Source of the DNA: Sinotaia quadrata
Lineage: Eukaryota > Mollusca > Gastropoda > Architaenioglossa > Viviparidae
Assembly (NCBI GenBank): GCA_028829895.1
Contig: CM054179.1
Span: 38,735,117 to 38,799,116, forward strand
Length of the DNA stretch: 64,000 bases
Reading direction: 5' to 3'
This document shows, piece by piece, positions 58,601 to 64,000 of the stretch. Numbering within the stretch: the first letter of the stretch is position 1; every line of letters begins with the position of its first letter. The notes below the pieces were generated by a model. That model was not told the origin of the DNA. It was given only the letters and a program-made list of their open reading frames with translations, and did no database searches. Made by a program: the position numbers and the translations under genes.

Positions 58601-60473
58601 TTTTCTTTTGTGAGAGAGTGGAAGAGAACTAAGCCAATAAAAATTAAAAGTTTCAAAGTTAGTTTCAAAGCAATAATAAGCTAAGGCATGAGTGATGGAT
58701 TTTATATGTCTACGGCAGTAAAATCTATACCTTCTGACTAAGAATCTTGGCCACTTAAATATCACAACGTTATTATTTATGCCTCATAAAAGAGTAATGA
58801 TATTTGTTAACTTAGAGTAAATGGTGTGACAGACAATACAAAATTACAAGATCGGTGAGGTCAGTTTTGTAAAATCATGTACTGAAATGCATACTGTCAT
58901 GGAGTAAATCTGCCTATCCCTATTTCTAGACTTAATTGTTATTAATATTATTATTAATATTAATATTAATATTAATATAAATTGTTAAATTGTCAAAGTG
59001 ACCTTCAGCACTCCTTATGATGGTATTTTTGTAAGTGTCAGAGTTGGAGTAAACAACTCAAGTTGAGAATATGCTAGAAATTGCTGATGCAATCCAAACC
59101 ACTTCCAATGGGATGAGTAGTTTTTATTATCCAATGGTTAAGATTTACAAGAACGAGACCAACCAATGGGCTGAGATCAAAAGTTTACCTACTGTAGAGA
59201 ATTCTATCGTCTAATCACTTGAATTTGGAGTGGCAAGAAGTCTGGTCATGAAAGGTGGCCATTAGCTTAATGGTGAGTTAACTGACTGATTGAGAGTCAG
59301 AATATAATCCCTGCAAAATATTTTGTACATTTTTGCTAATGATATGTTATACTTGCATTTTATGTAGAGAAGTGTTATGTGAGTAGATTTATTTCTCCAA
59401 ATTGTAAACTATGATGCTTGTATATAGATAACTAAACACTTGACATTGTTTCTAGTGAATCTGTTCATAAATTGATATGCTCTATTTATTGTGCTGTGTG
59501 CATGTATCGGGATAATAAATACATGTACTGTTACACTCAAAGAAACTAAGTTGAGACTTGAATATAAAAAAGAATGGAATTAAAAATGAATAAACTGGAA
59601 ACTTAGCATTTGTTCCCTGATTACATTTTACAGGGAAAGACAGTCTTTCCTTGTTTTATCCGAATCTCCTGGTTCACTGAATATAAACCGCTGTGCTTTG
59701 GTAGATACGAAAAGTATCTACCCCAGTGACTAAGTGTAAGATATACACTGCACTCTGCTGCCTATGGTGGCAAGGTATGCTGACAAGCAATTTCTGGTAT
59801 AAGGAAGTTACTGGAAATTGCTATAATTGTTGTACTGCTTGAGGAAGTTAATACGGCGGAGTGCCCGGGTTATATATAAAGCTATATTAAGTTCTGCATT
59901 TCCAAGATAAGATAAAAACAGGCATATTCTCATGGATATTCTCAAGGTAAAAAAGTTAATAACTGTTTTTCAAAGACAGATTGAGACAATGGCAAACTTC
60001 AAGACAAAAAAAAACAAAATAAATAAACCATGCTTGATTCAAAGAACTAAAGGAGTTACTTTCTAAAGTGGCTTATATATTAATCATGCTTGTGAGCTTC
60101 CTGTGACTATTCTTATGCCATACCACACACTGTTCTGGACAGAGCTCTGTGAGGTGCATGCATTTTGTTACCTAAAGGACTAGAATACATGTACAACTAA
60201 CTTACTCAAAGATTTCAGTTTTTACATCACACACAAAAAAATAAAATAAACATGTTTAGCAAACATGATGGAAAGAGCTTGTGCTGCAGTTAACTGCTAC
60301 CTAAACAATGTGTGCTAGTATTTAACCCCTACCTGTGCATGTAAGAGTATAGTATTTAACCTCTACAACTTTAACTAACCTGCATACATATCCTCACTGT
60401 CTGCTCGTTTACAAAACTGGCATATGGTGATGTAGGAGCTCACATATAGCAGAACAAACAACAACAAAGAAAT
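29822..60473 (-). CDS. LMBR1: LMBR1 family multi-pass membrane protein (limb region 1 / lipocalin-receptor family), 5' end not in view
   Basis: Fourteen exons on the minus strand: complement(join(29822..30078, 31674..31831, 33101..33174, 34271..34348, 34707..34783, 35843..35929, 38854..38938, 40506..40570, 42543..42611, 44512..44638, 50880..50983, 55050..55189, 58428..58458, 60380..60473)). All junctions have GT/AG and matching phases, giving 481 residues without a stop; human LMBR1 is about 490. Hallmarks in order: SAGAVLLLP, SNEVLHLYP, MPFAYFFTEAEGFSGS, GIAWVASAL, CTPLGVSRMFTVMGELIVKP, a charged coiled stretch (EEELNTVRLEEENL, ILELEEKLELK), SSWRKNLVYP, STFGPVGAALEIVLIF, LSSALPIVSK, FDLIGNFGSMNWLGNFYL. 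The family has about nine membrane segments at the plasma membrane. LMBR1L binds lipocalin and acts in Wnt control in mammals, while the role of LMBR1 itself is poorly known. The first coding exon (about 20 residues) was not located. Confidence 0.95.
30079..31673 (-). other. LMBR1 last intron, with interspersed-repeat-like content
   Basis: 1595 bases. The middle (about 30400-31450) is less AT-rich than other introns and contains direct repeats. A 152-base block at 30784-30935 recurs at 32812-32959. A GAGTGAAAATTC(G/A)AGC(C/A)TCATTTAGCAAA segment near 31129 recurs near 31350. It probably contains old transposon insertions that I cannot name. Short open frames at 30527-30769 are not supported. 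Confidence 0.6.
30784..30935. repeat. 152-bp intronic block, source-like copy of 32812-32959
   Basis: It starts TAAAGGTGTAATACAAGAC and ends AAAACTTGGTT. It differs from the copy at 32812-32959 by about three substitutions and one 4-base gap, in the same orientation. Confidence 0.9.
31674..31831 (-). CDS. LMBR1: LMBR1 exon 14
   Basis: 158 bases, 52 whole codons plus split codons at both ends. It encodes YLICTAVVGFFGLPYL, then PQRGDTPMGKI and LSSALPIVSKML, a strongly conserved family block containing membrane segments. The acceptor is TTTTGAAAG and the donor GTAAGG. Confidence 0.95.
31832..33100 (-). other. LMBR1 intron 13, minisatellite with pasted fragments
   Basis: 1269 bases. From about 32400 it is occupied by a 52-bp minisatellite. 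This is interrupted at 32812-32983 by a copy of an intron block and a copy of part of exon 12, and resumes up to the exon 13 donor. Confidence 0.8.
32400..33108. repeat. 52-bp minisatellite, interrupted, reaching the exon 13 donor
   Basis: The clearest units (about 32580-32800) are built from AATGAAGGTAAAAGGTTACA, AAATAAAATACAAGGTTACA and AACTGAAGACAT, period 52. Looser related units (TTACAAAATAAAAATA) extend left to about 32400 and right from 32986 to 33108. The tract is split by non-repeat material at 32812-32983. Confidence 0.8.
32812..32983. repeat. Composite pasted segment: intron block plus exon 12 fragment
   Basis: Positions 32812-32959 copy 30784-30935. After two bases, 32962-32983 are 22 bases identical to 34277-34298 inside LMBR1 exon 12. 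Both copies keep the orientation of their sources. The segment sits inside the minisatellite. Confidence 0.85.
33101..33174 (-). CDS. LMBR1: LMBR1 exon 13
   Basis: 74 bases. The acceptor is TGTTGCAG and the donor ATTTT|GTATCC. It encodes DIVLGLTSLSTFGPVGAALE then IVLI and the start of Phe; STFGxVGAALEI is characteristic of LMBR1 rather than LMBR1L as I recall them. The donor is followed by minisatellite sequence. Confidence 0.92.
33175..34270 (-). other. LMBR1 intron 12
   Basis: 1096 bases. It holds the 60-bp exact copy shared with 36543-36602 (at 33579-33638). This is followed by TACAGGGTAGGTCAAAAGTA at about 33660, which resembles the terminal repeat of a mariner/Tc1-type element, and a TTTATTT-rich low-complexity tract to about 33780. 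Confidence 0.6.
33579..33638. repeat. 60-bp exact repeat, copy 1
   Basis: Identical over 60 bases to 36543-36602, same orientation, about 3 kb away. It starts ATAGAGTCAATATCCATAAA. Flanks differ on both sides. Confidence 0.92.
34271..34348 (-). CDS. LMBR1: LMBR1 exon 12
   Basis: 78 bases, exactly 26 codons, phase 0 at both ends. It encodes VFCILNVAQNTILLLIG and IKALPVGAQ. Acceptor GCGTGCAG, donor CAG|GTTTGT. Part of it (34277-34298) is duplicated in intron 13. Confidence 0.93.
34707..34783 (-). CDS. LMBR1: LMBR1 exon 11
   Basis: 77 bases encoding KRQQVSSWRKNLVYP and VVMLLLLALT, one of the best conserved family segments (start of a membrane helix). Acceptor ACTTGCAG followed by six A bases, donor GTGAGT. 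Confidence 0.95.
34784..35842 (-). other. LMBR1 intron 10
   Basis: 1059 bases, AT-rich. It holds an imperfect inverted repeat around 35212-35280 (arms with GAAGCATACAATGG and CACTGTATGCTTTAAAAT), MITE-like. A short CACACA/ATGCATGCATGC stretch lies near 35330-35360. No exon was seen. Confidence 0.6.
35843..35929 (-). CDS. LMBR1: LMBR1 exon 10
   Basis: 87 bases encoding PVHIANGQENILELEEKLEL then KTLLRIQL, the charged coiled region on the cytosolic side in the family model. Acceptor TCTGACAG, donor GTAAGT. Confidence 0.93.
36534..36926 (+). mobile_element. hAT transposase C-terminal fragment
   Basis: An open frame encodes RNHTSLAMRGILTIPHSSAH then CERIFSSVRKNKTDQHAS and a TFESLLLLKGK helix, the typical hAT dimerisation region (PxSSAxCERxFS). 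The N-terminal part of the frame has no similarity and comes from the 60-bp block shared with 33579-33638. No terminal repeats were found, so it is a truncated piece stranded in the intron, antisense to LMBR1. Confidence 0.85.
36543..36602. repeat. 60-bp exact repeat, copy 2
   Basis: Identical to 33579-33638 and immediately upstream of the recognisable hAT coding sequence. Confidence 0.92.
38854..38938 (-). CDS. LMBR1: LMBR1 exon 9
   Basis: 85 bases encoding FLRDIEEELNTVRLEEENLQ then RKIKFKDL. It corresponds to the family segment after the VKP motif (LEDLxEQ..LEEEALQRRL). Acceptor TTTTATAG, donor GTGAGT. Confidence 0.93.
38939..40505 (-). other. LMBR1 intron 8
   Basis: 1567 bases, AT-rich. 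Overlapping open frames on both strands at 39563-39840 and 40128-40433 match nothing known to me and are not supported. Confidence 0.6.
40506..40570 (-). CDS. LMBR1: LMBR1 exon 8
   Basis: 65 bases encoding CTPLGVSRMFTVMGELIVKP and K, the family signature after the fifth membrane segment. The start (AATTTAG|CATGC) leaves a serine before the cysteine. Donor AAG|GTTGGT. A plus-strand open frame here is its shadow. Confidence 0.93.
40571..42542 (-). other. LMBR1 intron 7
   Basis: 1972 bases. A (TTA)n microsatellite lies at 40636-40676 close to exon 8. A decoy exon with matching phase at 41132-41169 was rejected. Otherwise AT-rich. Confidence 0.6.
40636..40676. repeat. (TTA)n microsatellite
   Basis: An uninterrupted trinucleotide run of about 13 units, 66 bases 5' (on the gene strand) of LMBR1 exon 8. 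Confidence 0.95.
42543..42611 (-). CDS. LMBR1: LMBR1 exon 7
   Basis: 69 bases encoding VWHIYLPYLYSFISFIGVLL and LL, matching the family LWEFYLPYLYSCIS segment. Acceptor TTAATTTCAG, donor GTAAGT. Confidence 0.94.
42612..44511 (-). other. LMBR1 intron 6
   Basis: 1900 bases, AT-rich. A run of AGATAGAYAG-like steps lies at about 42640-42735. No element or exon was recognised. Confidence 0.6.
44512..44638 (-). CDS. LMBR1: LMBR1 exon 6
   Basis: 127 bases encoding GLMSRVYETTMVLTLLAVVV then LGIAWVASALLNEDHHSKQQ and LF, a full membrane segment with the conserved IxWVASAL motif. Acceptor TTCACCCAG, donor GTAAGC. Confidence 0.95.
44639..50879 (-). other. LMBR1 intron 5, longest intron of the gene
   Basis: 6241 bases between exons 5 and 6. 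It includes a 12-bp palindrome at 44824-44851 and a G/T-rich patch at 46330-46800 with open frames on + that match nothing known to me. A long stretch (about 47880-50500) is less AT-rich and free of obvious arrays. It is the positional equivalent of the vertebrate intron that holds the ZRS enhancer. No regulatory function can be read from this sequence. Confidence 0.6.
44824..44851. repeat. 12-bp perfect hairpin
   Basis: CTTGTATATGTA, four-base loop CATT, TACATATACAAG. It lies in LMBR1 intron 5, about 185 bases 5' of exon 6. Confidence 0.8.
50880..50983 (-). CDS. LMBR1: LMBR1 exon 5
   Basis: 104 bases encoding LWNHIFFFSNLALFILMPFA then YFFTEAEGFSGSRK; MPFAYFFTExEGF is a family hallmark. Acceptor TATTTTTCAG, donor GTAAAT. 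Confidence 0.96.
50984..55049 (-). other. LMBR1 intron 4
   Basis: 4066 bases. It is less AT-rich at about 51200-52600 and has no tandem array of note. A GTGTGTGCGTGCATGCATGTG stretch lies near 53690. Short open frames (for example 51648-51836) are not supported. Confidence 0.6.
55050..55189 (-). CDS. LMBR1: LMBR1 exon 4
   Basis: 140 bases encoding LWLCTFTLSVSAGAVLLLPM then SIVSNEVLHLYPKSYYVKWL and NSSLIQ, matching the family SAGAVLLLPFSIISNE and YYIQWLNGSLIHG motifs. Acceptor TATTTTAG, donor GTATGT. Confidence 0.96.
55840..56120. repeat. 71-bp tandem array, about four units
   Basis: The core CATTCAATTTTCATGCTCAA plus TCATATGA(A/C)TGCT and CTCATTCATGAACATGT recurs at about 71-base steps, with CAATTTTCATG near 55899, 55970 and 56040. 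The outer units are decayed. Confidence 0.88.
56818..57010. repeat. 51-bp tandem array, four units
   Basis: The unit AACACATAAAGATATAACAA plus CAATTAAGGTTCTTGTTCTT plus TACTGAGATC starts at 56818 and 56869 and continues twice more with few changes. Confidence 0.9.
58428..58458 (-). CDS. LMBR1: LMBR1 exon 3, 31-base micro-exon
   Basis: Only 31 bases, encoding EEDAAVYRI plus split codons on both sides. It fits the family sequence EDAIVNRIS between the first and second membrane segments. Acceptor TCTTTTACAG, donor C|GTAAGA. The phases (1 in, 2 out) match exons 2 and 4 exactly. It is too short for simple gene finders. Confidence 0.93.
58459..60379 (-). other. LMBR1 intron 2
   Basis: 1921 bases. 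An AATATT/TTAATA simple repeat lies at 58938-58980. The part at about 59000-59900 is less AT-rich and may hold an old interspersed repeat. No exon was seen. Confidence 0.6.
58938..58980. repeat. (TTAATA)n simple repeat
   Basis: A TTAATA hexamer run in intron 2 of LMBR1. Confidence 0.9.
60380..60473 (-). CDS. LMBR1: LMBR1 exon 2 (first exon found)
   Basis: 94 bases encoding ISLLLFVLLYVSSYITICQF then CKRADSEDMYA, the first membrane segment and the start of the following charged loop (family FAILYVVSYFII..YKRKSDEQ). It begins in phase 0 after CTTTCTTTCAG, so at least one more coding exon with the initiator Met lies upstream. Confidence 0.94.
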
Positions 60474-60861
60474 CTGAAAGAAAGTTGAAACATATATAAC
60501 AGTTAATATAACTACAGAAGCAAATATGATAAAACATCACATATACACAAACATAGAGTAGATGTCAATTGTGACTAACTGTCCTTTCAAGTTTCATACT
60601 CTGAGTTTATAAAGCAAAGATTCTAATAATAAATTAAAAGTAAAAAGTAGCACCTTTAGCATAACAAATATTCTGTTCTATAATACTTATAGCAAAGACA
60701 GTGCTATTTTTACATATATATATATAGTGATTTTTGTCTATTTCACATTTAATGTTAAGAAATTCATTAAACTACAAGAGTAATTATTATTTCAGTTAAA
60801 TTTCTAAAAAAAACTGCACAAGTATTCTTGTCTCTATGAGCAGTGTATGTGATATTATGTA

Positions 60862-61160
60862 GGATTTAATTTTTTTTGTGTGTGTGGTGTCAGGCTTATT
60901 GGATTTAATTTCTTTTGTCTTTCTTGTGAATACAGTGGGAAAGTTGCATGATTGTCAGGCTTGTTGGATTTAATTTCTTTTGTCTTTCTTGTGAATACAG
61001 TGGGAAAGTTGCATGATTGTCAGGCTTGTTGGATTTAATTTCTTTTGTCTTTCTTGTGATTATAGTGGGAAAGTTGCATGAATGTCAGGCTTATTGGATT
61101 TAATTTCTTTTGTCTTTCTTGTGATTAGAGTGAAAGTTGCATGATTGTCTGGCCCATTTA
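60862..61160. repeat. 65-bp tandem array, about 4.5 units
   Basis: Units start at 60901, 60966, 61031 and 61096, exactly 65 bases apart, with GGATTTAATTTCTTTTGTCT, TTCTTGTGAATACAGTGGGA and AAGTTGCATGATTGTCAGGC. Identity is high. A decayed half unit precedes it, and loose copies of the AGTGGGAAAG part follow to about 61190. Confidence 0.93.
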
Positions 61161-62482
61161 TAGTGGGAAAGCTGCACAAGTGTCTGGCCTACTGCTGCAC
61201 CTGTTGCTGTGAGAAGTTACTATTGTGTTAAACTAAATATATTTTGGTGAAAGGGCCCTAAATGTTTTGTACTGGTCACTAACAGATCACTTGAGGTTAA
61301 CCCTGTGACCTTCATTTCAATACACCCTTCATTATTATCAACATGCTGTTTTGCATTCAATGACAGCTCTTGGACCACACACATGGACAATAATAATAAT
61401 CTTCCCTAATCACCCCTAATCAACCATTCTCCCACTCACACACACACAAACTTCAAGACAAGAAACACAGCAGCAAACAGGACTACATTCAAGAGCAATG
61501 AGAGAAGTGTTGCATACTGTGCCTCACTTATATTATAAGTACATGTATTTGAACTTATGTGCTAATGACTTTTATTGCCCTATTCCATTTGTTTTTACTT
61601 TTAGATGACATTCATATCCAAAAGAAACCTGTGTATATGTTGTTGTGATGTGTTCATTATCATCATATCTAAAACACCACCAAGTGGTACCAAATTTTTA
61701 TAGTGTAGTTAACAGTATTGCAATAATCAGTGACAATAAATAGTAACAATCCATACACTGACAGTGCAGAAAACCCAGCAGAAGACACTACTGTTAGGAC
61801 AATGCAGCCAGCAAGGAGGGTCAAATTCCACTCAATGGCCAGCTATTTGACCATGCTTTTAAAGTGGAACAATTACATGGAAATGCAGAGATCAAGAACC
61901 ATGCCTTCACCAGACAGACAATTTCAAATAGTCTACATGGTAGTTTCCAGACAATTCTCAAAGGCCATTTTGAGATTGGTAACTGCCTTTCATTTCCCAG
62001 AAATCATTTATGTTAGTAAGTAACAGGGCAGAATGAAGTTTTCTCAAGAACTGAATTCTTTAAATAAAAGAGTAGTTAGTATTATATACAAGTACAATAC
62101 TATGATTTTAACTATTGCTCCCCAAGCAAGTTTAGAGACTGATTTCATGAGGTTTATCTCTCTGTCGGCTGATGTTATGCACTAGTTTATATATCCATTC
62201 CCCACTGGCAATTGTCTTGGAATGTTACTTCAGGAATCTTATACTGGTTTAGAATCTATTTCTAATCCATCTATTTGCAACTTAGGGTAATTTCTTTTGG
62301 TTTTTAGTTTGAAAGATTATGGATTGTGTTTTTATTGCTGATAGTTTAAAATCATTATCTGTGAGCCAGGTGGTTTTGTTATTGAGGTCATTCTGCTTCT
62401 GGGGTATGCCTTTGATTTTAGATCTTTTGGCTAATTTTTTTATAACTAAAACTTGCTAACACAATAGATCCTTTTGAACAGG

Positions 62483-63419
62483 GTTGTAGAGTCAGTCAAA
62501 AATGTTTAACTCCAACTCCTGAAATTTTAGGAGTCTGACTGTAGTTTATTACAAATATCATATGGCCTTTAAGTATATTTTTATATGGTGTTATATATAC
62601 AAATAGGTGTAAATAAATAAAGAAGTGGCTTTCATATATTTCATTTTTATATTACTTTTTTAATCACAGAATACTATAATACAAAAACCTCAAAAATATT
62701 TAATATGATAATGTTTATCTAAATTAAATTGGTTCTTTAAAAAGGTCACTTCCAATAGGTCTGGCTTCATTGTTGTTCTCAAATCAGATTTCAAATCAGG
62801 CAGAAAATAAACATTCCACAAGCTGTTGACAGTCAACGCAGCATCTTGAATAATCTCGGGGAAGCTGGGTATTGAATTTTTAGCACACAATTCAGATTTC
62901 TCAATCTCTTTCACTAGTTTCAGTGCTTGGTGAAAGATTATTTTGAATTTAGTTAGATATGATGGAGTTTCTCTTTGAAATTTCCCAAATTTAAGCACCA
63001 TTTTTTGGATCAATCCTGTATATCTAAATATTTTTTCTTAAATCTTCATGGTTACTGTTGATGAAGGTGATTGAAAGCTGTCAAATAGTGACCCGGCTAT
63101 CATCTCATCTTCTGTTTGTATACCTTTTATTTTAATGTTTTATATGAACTTCTAATTTTTAAAGCATCAGATTTTGTTGTTTTTAGCTCACTATTTCAAT
63201 AACTTCATAAAGTACTTTATACTTCCATTGTTTAAAATCTAATAAATCAATAATAAACAACTACCTTGAGATGTCATTTAATTTTTTTTTTATCCTATCA
63301 TGTTCAAATGTGGATCTGTCTTAGCTTCAAGTCTTGCAAAATTTGGAGTTGGAGCTAGGACAATTTTACCTACTCCAACTGCACTAAAAAAAACTACTTC
63401 ACAACTCTAACTCTACAAC
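62483..63419 (-). mobile_element. hAT-like element derivative with inverted ends
   Basis: The outer 9 bases GTTGTAGAG (62483-62491) are exactly inverted at 63411-63419, and the next bases also pair with one mismatch. Subterminal CTCCAACTCC/GGAGTTGGAG motifs face each other. These ends look like those of hAT elements that begin near GTTGTGGAGTCGG. The minus-strand frame 62690-63013 ends with SDLRTTMKPDLLEVTFLKNQ, which resembles the last helix of hAT dimerisation regions (xxRLxPexLexLLFLKxN) but is eroded. About 940 bases, non-autonomous. Target duplication not seen. Confidence 0.6.
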
Positions 63420-64000
63420 ATATCACATCTATTTGTTTTATTGAATATTGTCTATTATGATATTTGTTCGTTATAAAATGCTTACCAACCTTGGTAAATT
63501 AACAAAAATTTAAGGTTAACAGTCTATACTTTTTTATAAAATATGAGCAAAACTGTGGACAGAACCTTGTTCAGAGAATGCTTATGTTTTAATCGGTTAT
63601 AACATTAGTTACATAAATTCTGCATGTCTATTGTGCCAATGTAATATTGCTATATCTTTAATACAGTCCAGCTCTTTTCAGGCTGAATGCAGCAGTTAGT
63701 TTTTATATAACTTTTAGCTATTTTCAAGGCTAAATACAGAAGTTAGCTTTTATATAACTCATTGAACTGAAGTGAATACAGTTTCCTTTGAACAGATCTA
63801 AAAAGTAAAATTGAACATCAGTTTGGTCCTTTCCTGCTGGCGCAAAGATCTAGATGGGTAAAAGAAAGTCAAAGCTTACACAGGGACCTTGGTTAGTCGG
63901 CAGAAGCTCTGTGAGAACAAAACCAAGATCTACTACTTTCCCCCTTCTCAGTATGAGTCAGGTGATGGTGTAGAAATTCAAAAGATAATTCAACATTTAA

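Larger units (their letters stand above)
60474..64000. other. Upstream part of LMBR1 (intron 1) with array and hAT derivative
   Basis: The LMBR1 first exon was sought here and not found. The stretch holds a 65-bp array (60901-61155), the inverted-end element at 62483-63419 and AT-rich DNA. A 97-codon frame at 61730-62023 (+) and a slightly less AT-rich end (63830-63960) are unassigned. Confidence 0.55.

Noticed and set aside
61730..62023. 97-codon open frame (+) upstream of LMBR1
   Set aside because: No similarity recognised and no supporting signals.

Overview
The window is animal nuclear DNA. It is AT-rich, its genes are split by GT-AG introns, it is dense in microsatellites and 40-100 bp tandem arrays, and it carries decayed hAT and RTE-type LINE pieces. 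A one-copy LMBR1 gene with large introns, an IGFBP-like 12-cysteine secreted protein, an intracellular trypsin-like protease and these transposon types together suggest a lophotrochozoan, probably a mollusc and perhaps a cephalopod. The species assignment is inference only.

Layout. Positions 1-2378 are upstream sequence with two short tandem arrays, a low-complexity (CAA/CGA) stretch and inverted repeats. Positions 2379-4365 (+) hold a two-exon gene for a small secreted protein with 12 cysteines and a CGCCxxC motif (insulin/IGF-binding-domain-like). Positions 4.9-9.3 kb are AT-rich intergenic DNA with arrays. Positions 9313-9990 are a short hAT element in which a BED finger sits directly beside the hAT dimerisation tail. 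Positions 10109-12470 (-) hold a two-exon gene for a PA-clan (trypsin-like) serine protease. Positions 14.79-16.07 kb are a LINE remnant in two opposed pieces, an inversion. Positions 16.1-29.8 kb are intergenic, with microsatellites and minisatellites.

The right half, 29822-60473 (-), is one gene, LMBR1 (LMBR1/LIMR family multi-pass membrane protein). Fourteen coding exons were assembled by hand from splice sites, reading phase and similarity to the family. They join without a stop into 481 residues. The extreme N-terminus (about 20 residues) was not found and probably lies in an unseen exon beyond 60473. The longest intron (44639-50879) occupies the place of vertebrate LMBR1 intron 5, which in vertebrates hosts the distant Shh limb enhancer.

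The most unusual structure is in the LMBR1 introns around 32.4-33.7 kb. A 52-bp minisatellite there is interrupted by pasted copies of sequence from elsewhere in the gene: a ~150-bp block from 30.8 kb and 22 bases of a coding exon. Nearby is a 60-bp exact copy shared with a hAT fragment at 36.5 kb. The array also runs up to, and duplicates, the splice donor of exon 13. I found no RNA genes, CRISPR array, operon or new defence-type system. The genes are ordinary animal genes, and the unexpected features are rearrangements and repeats.
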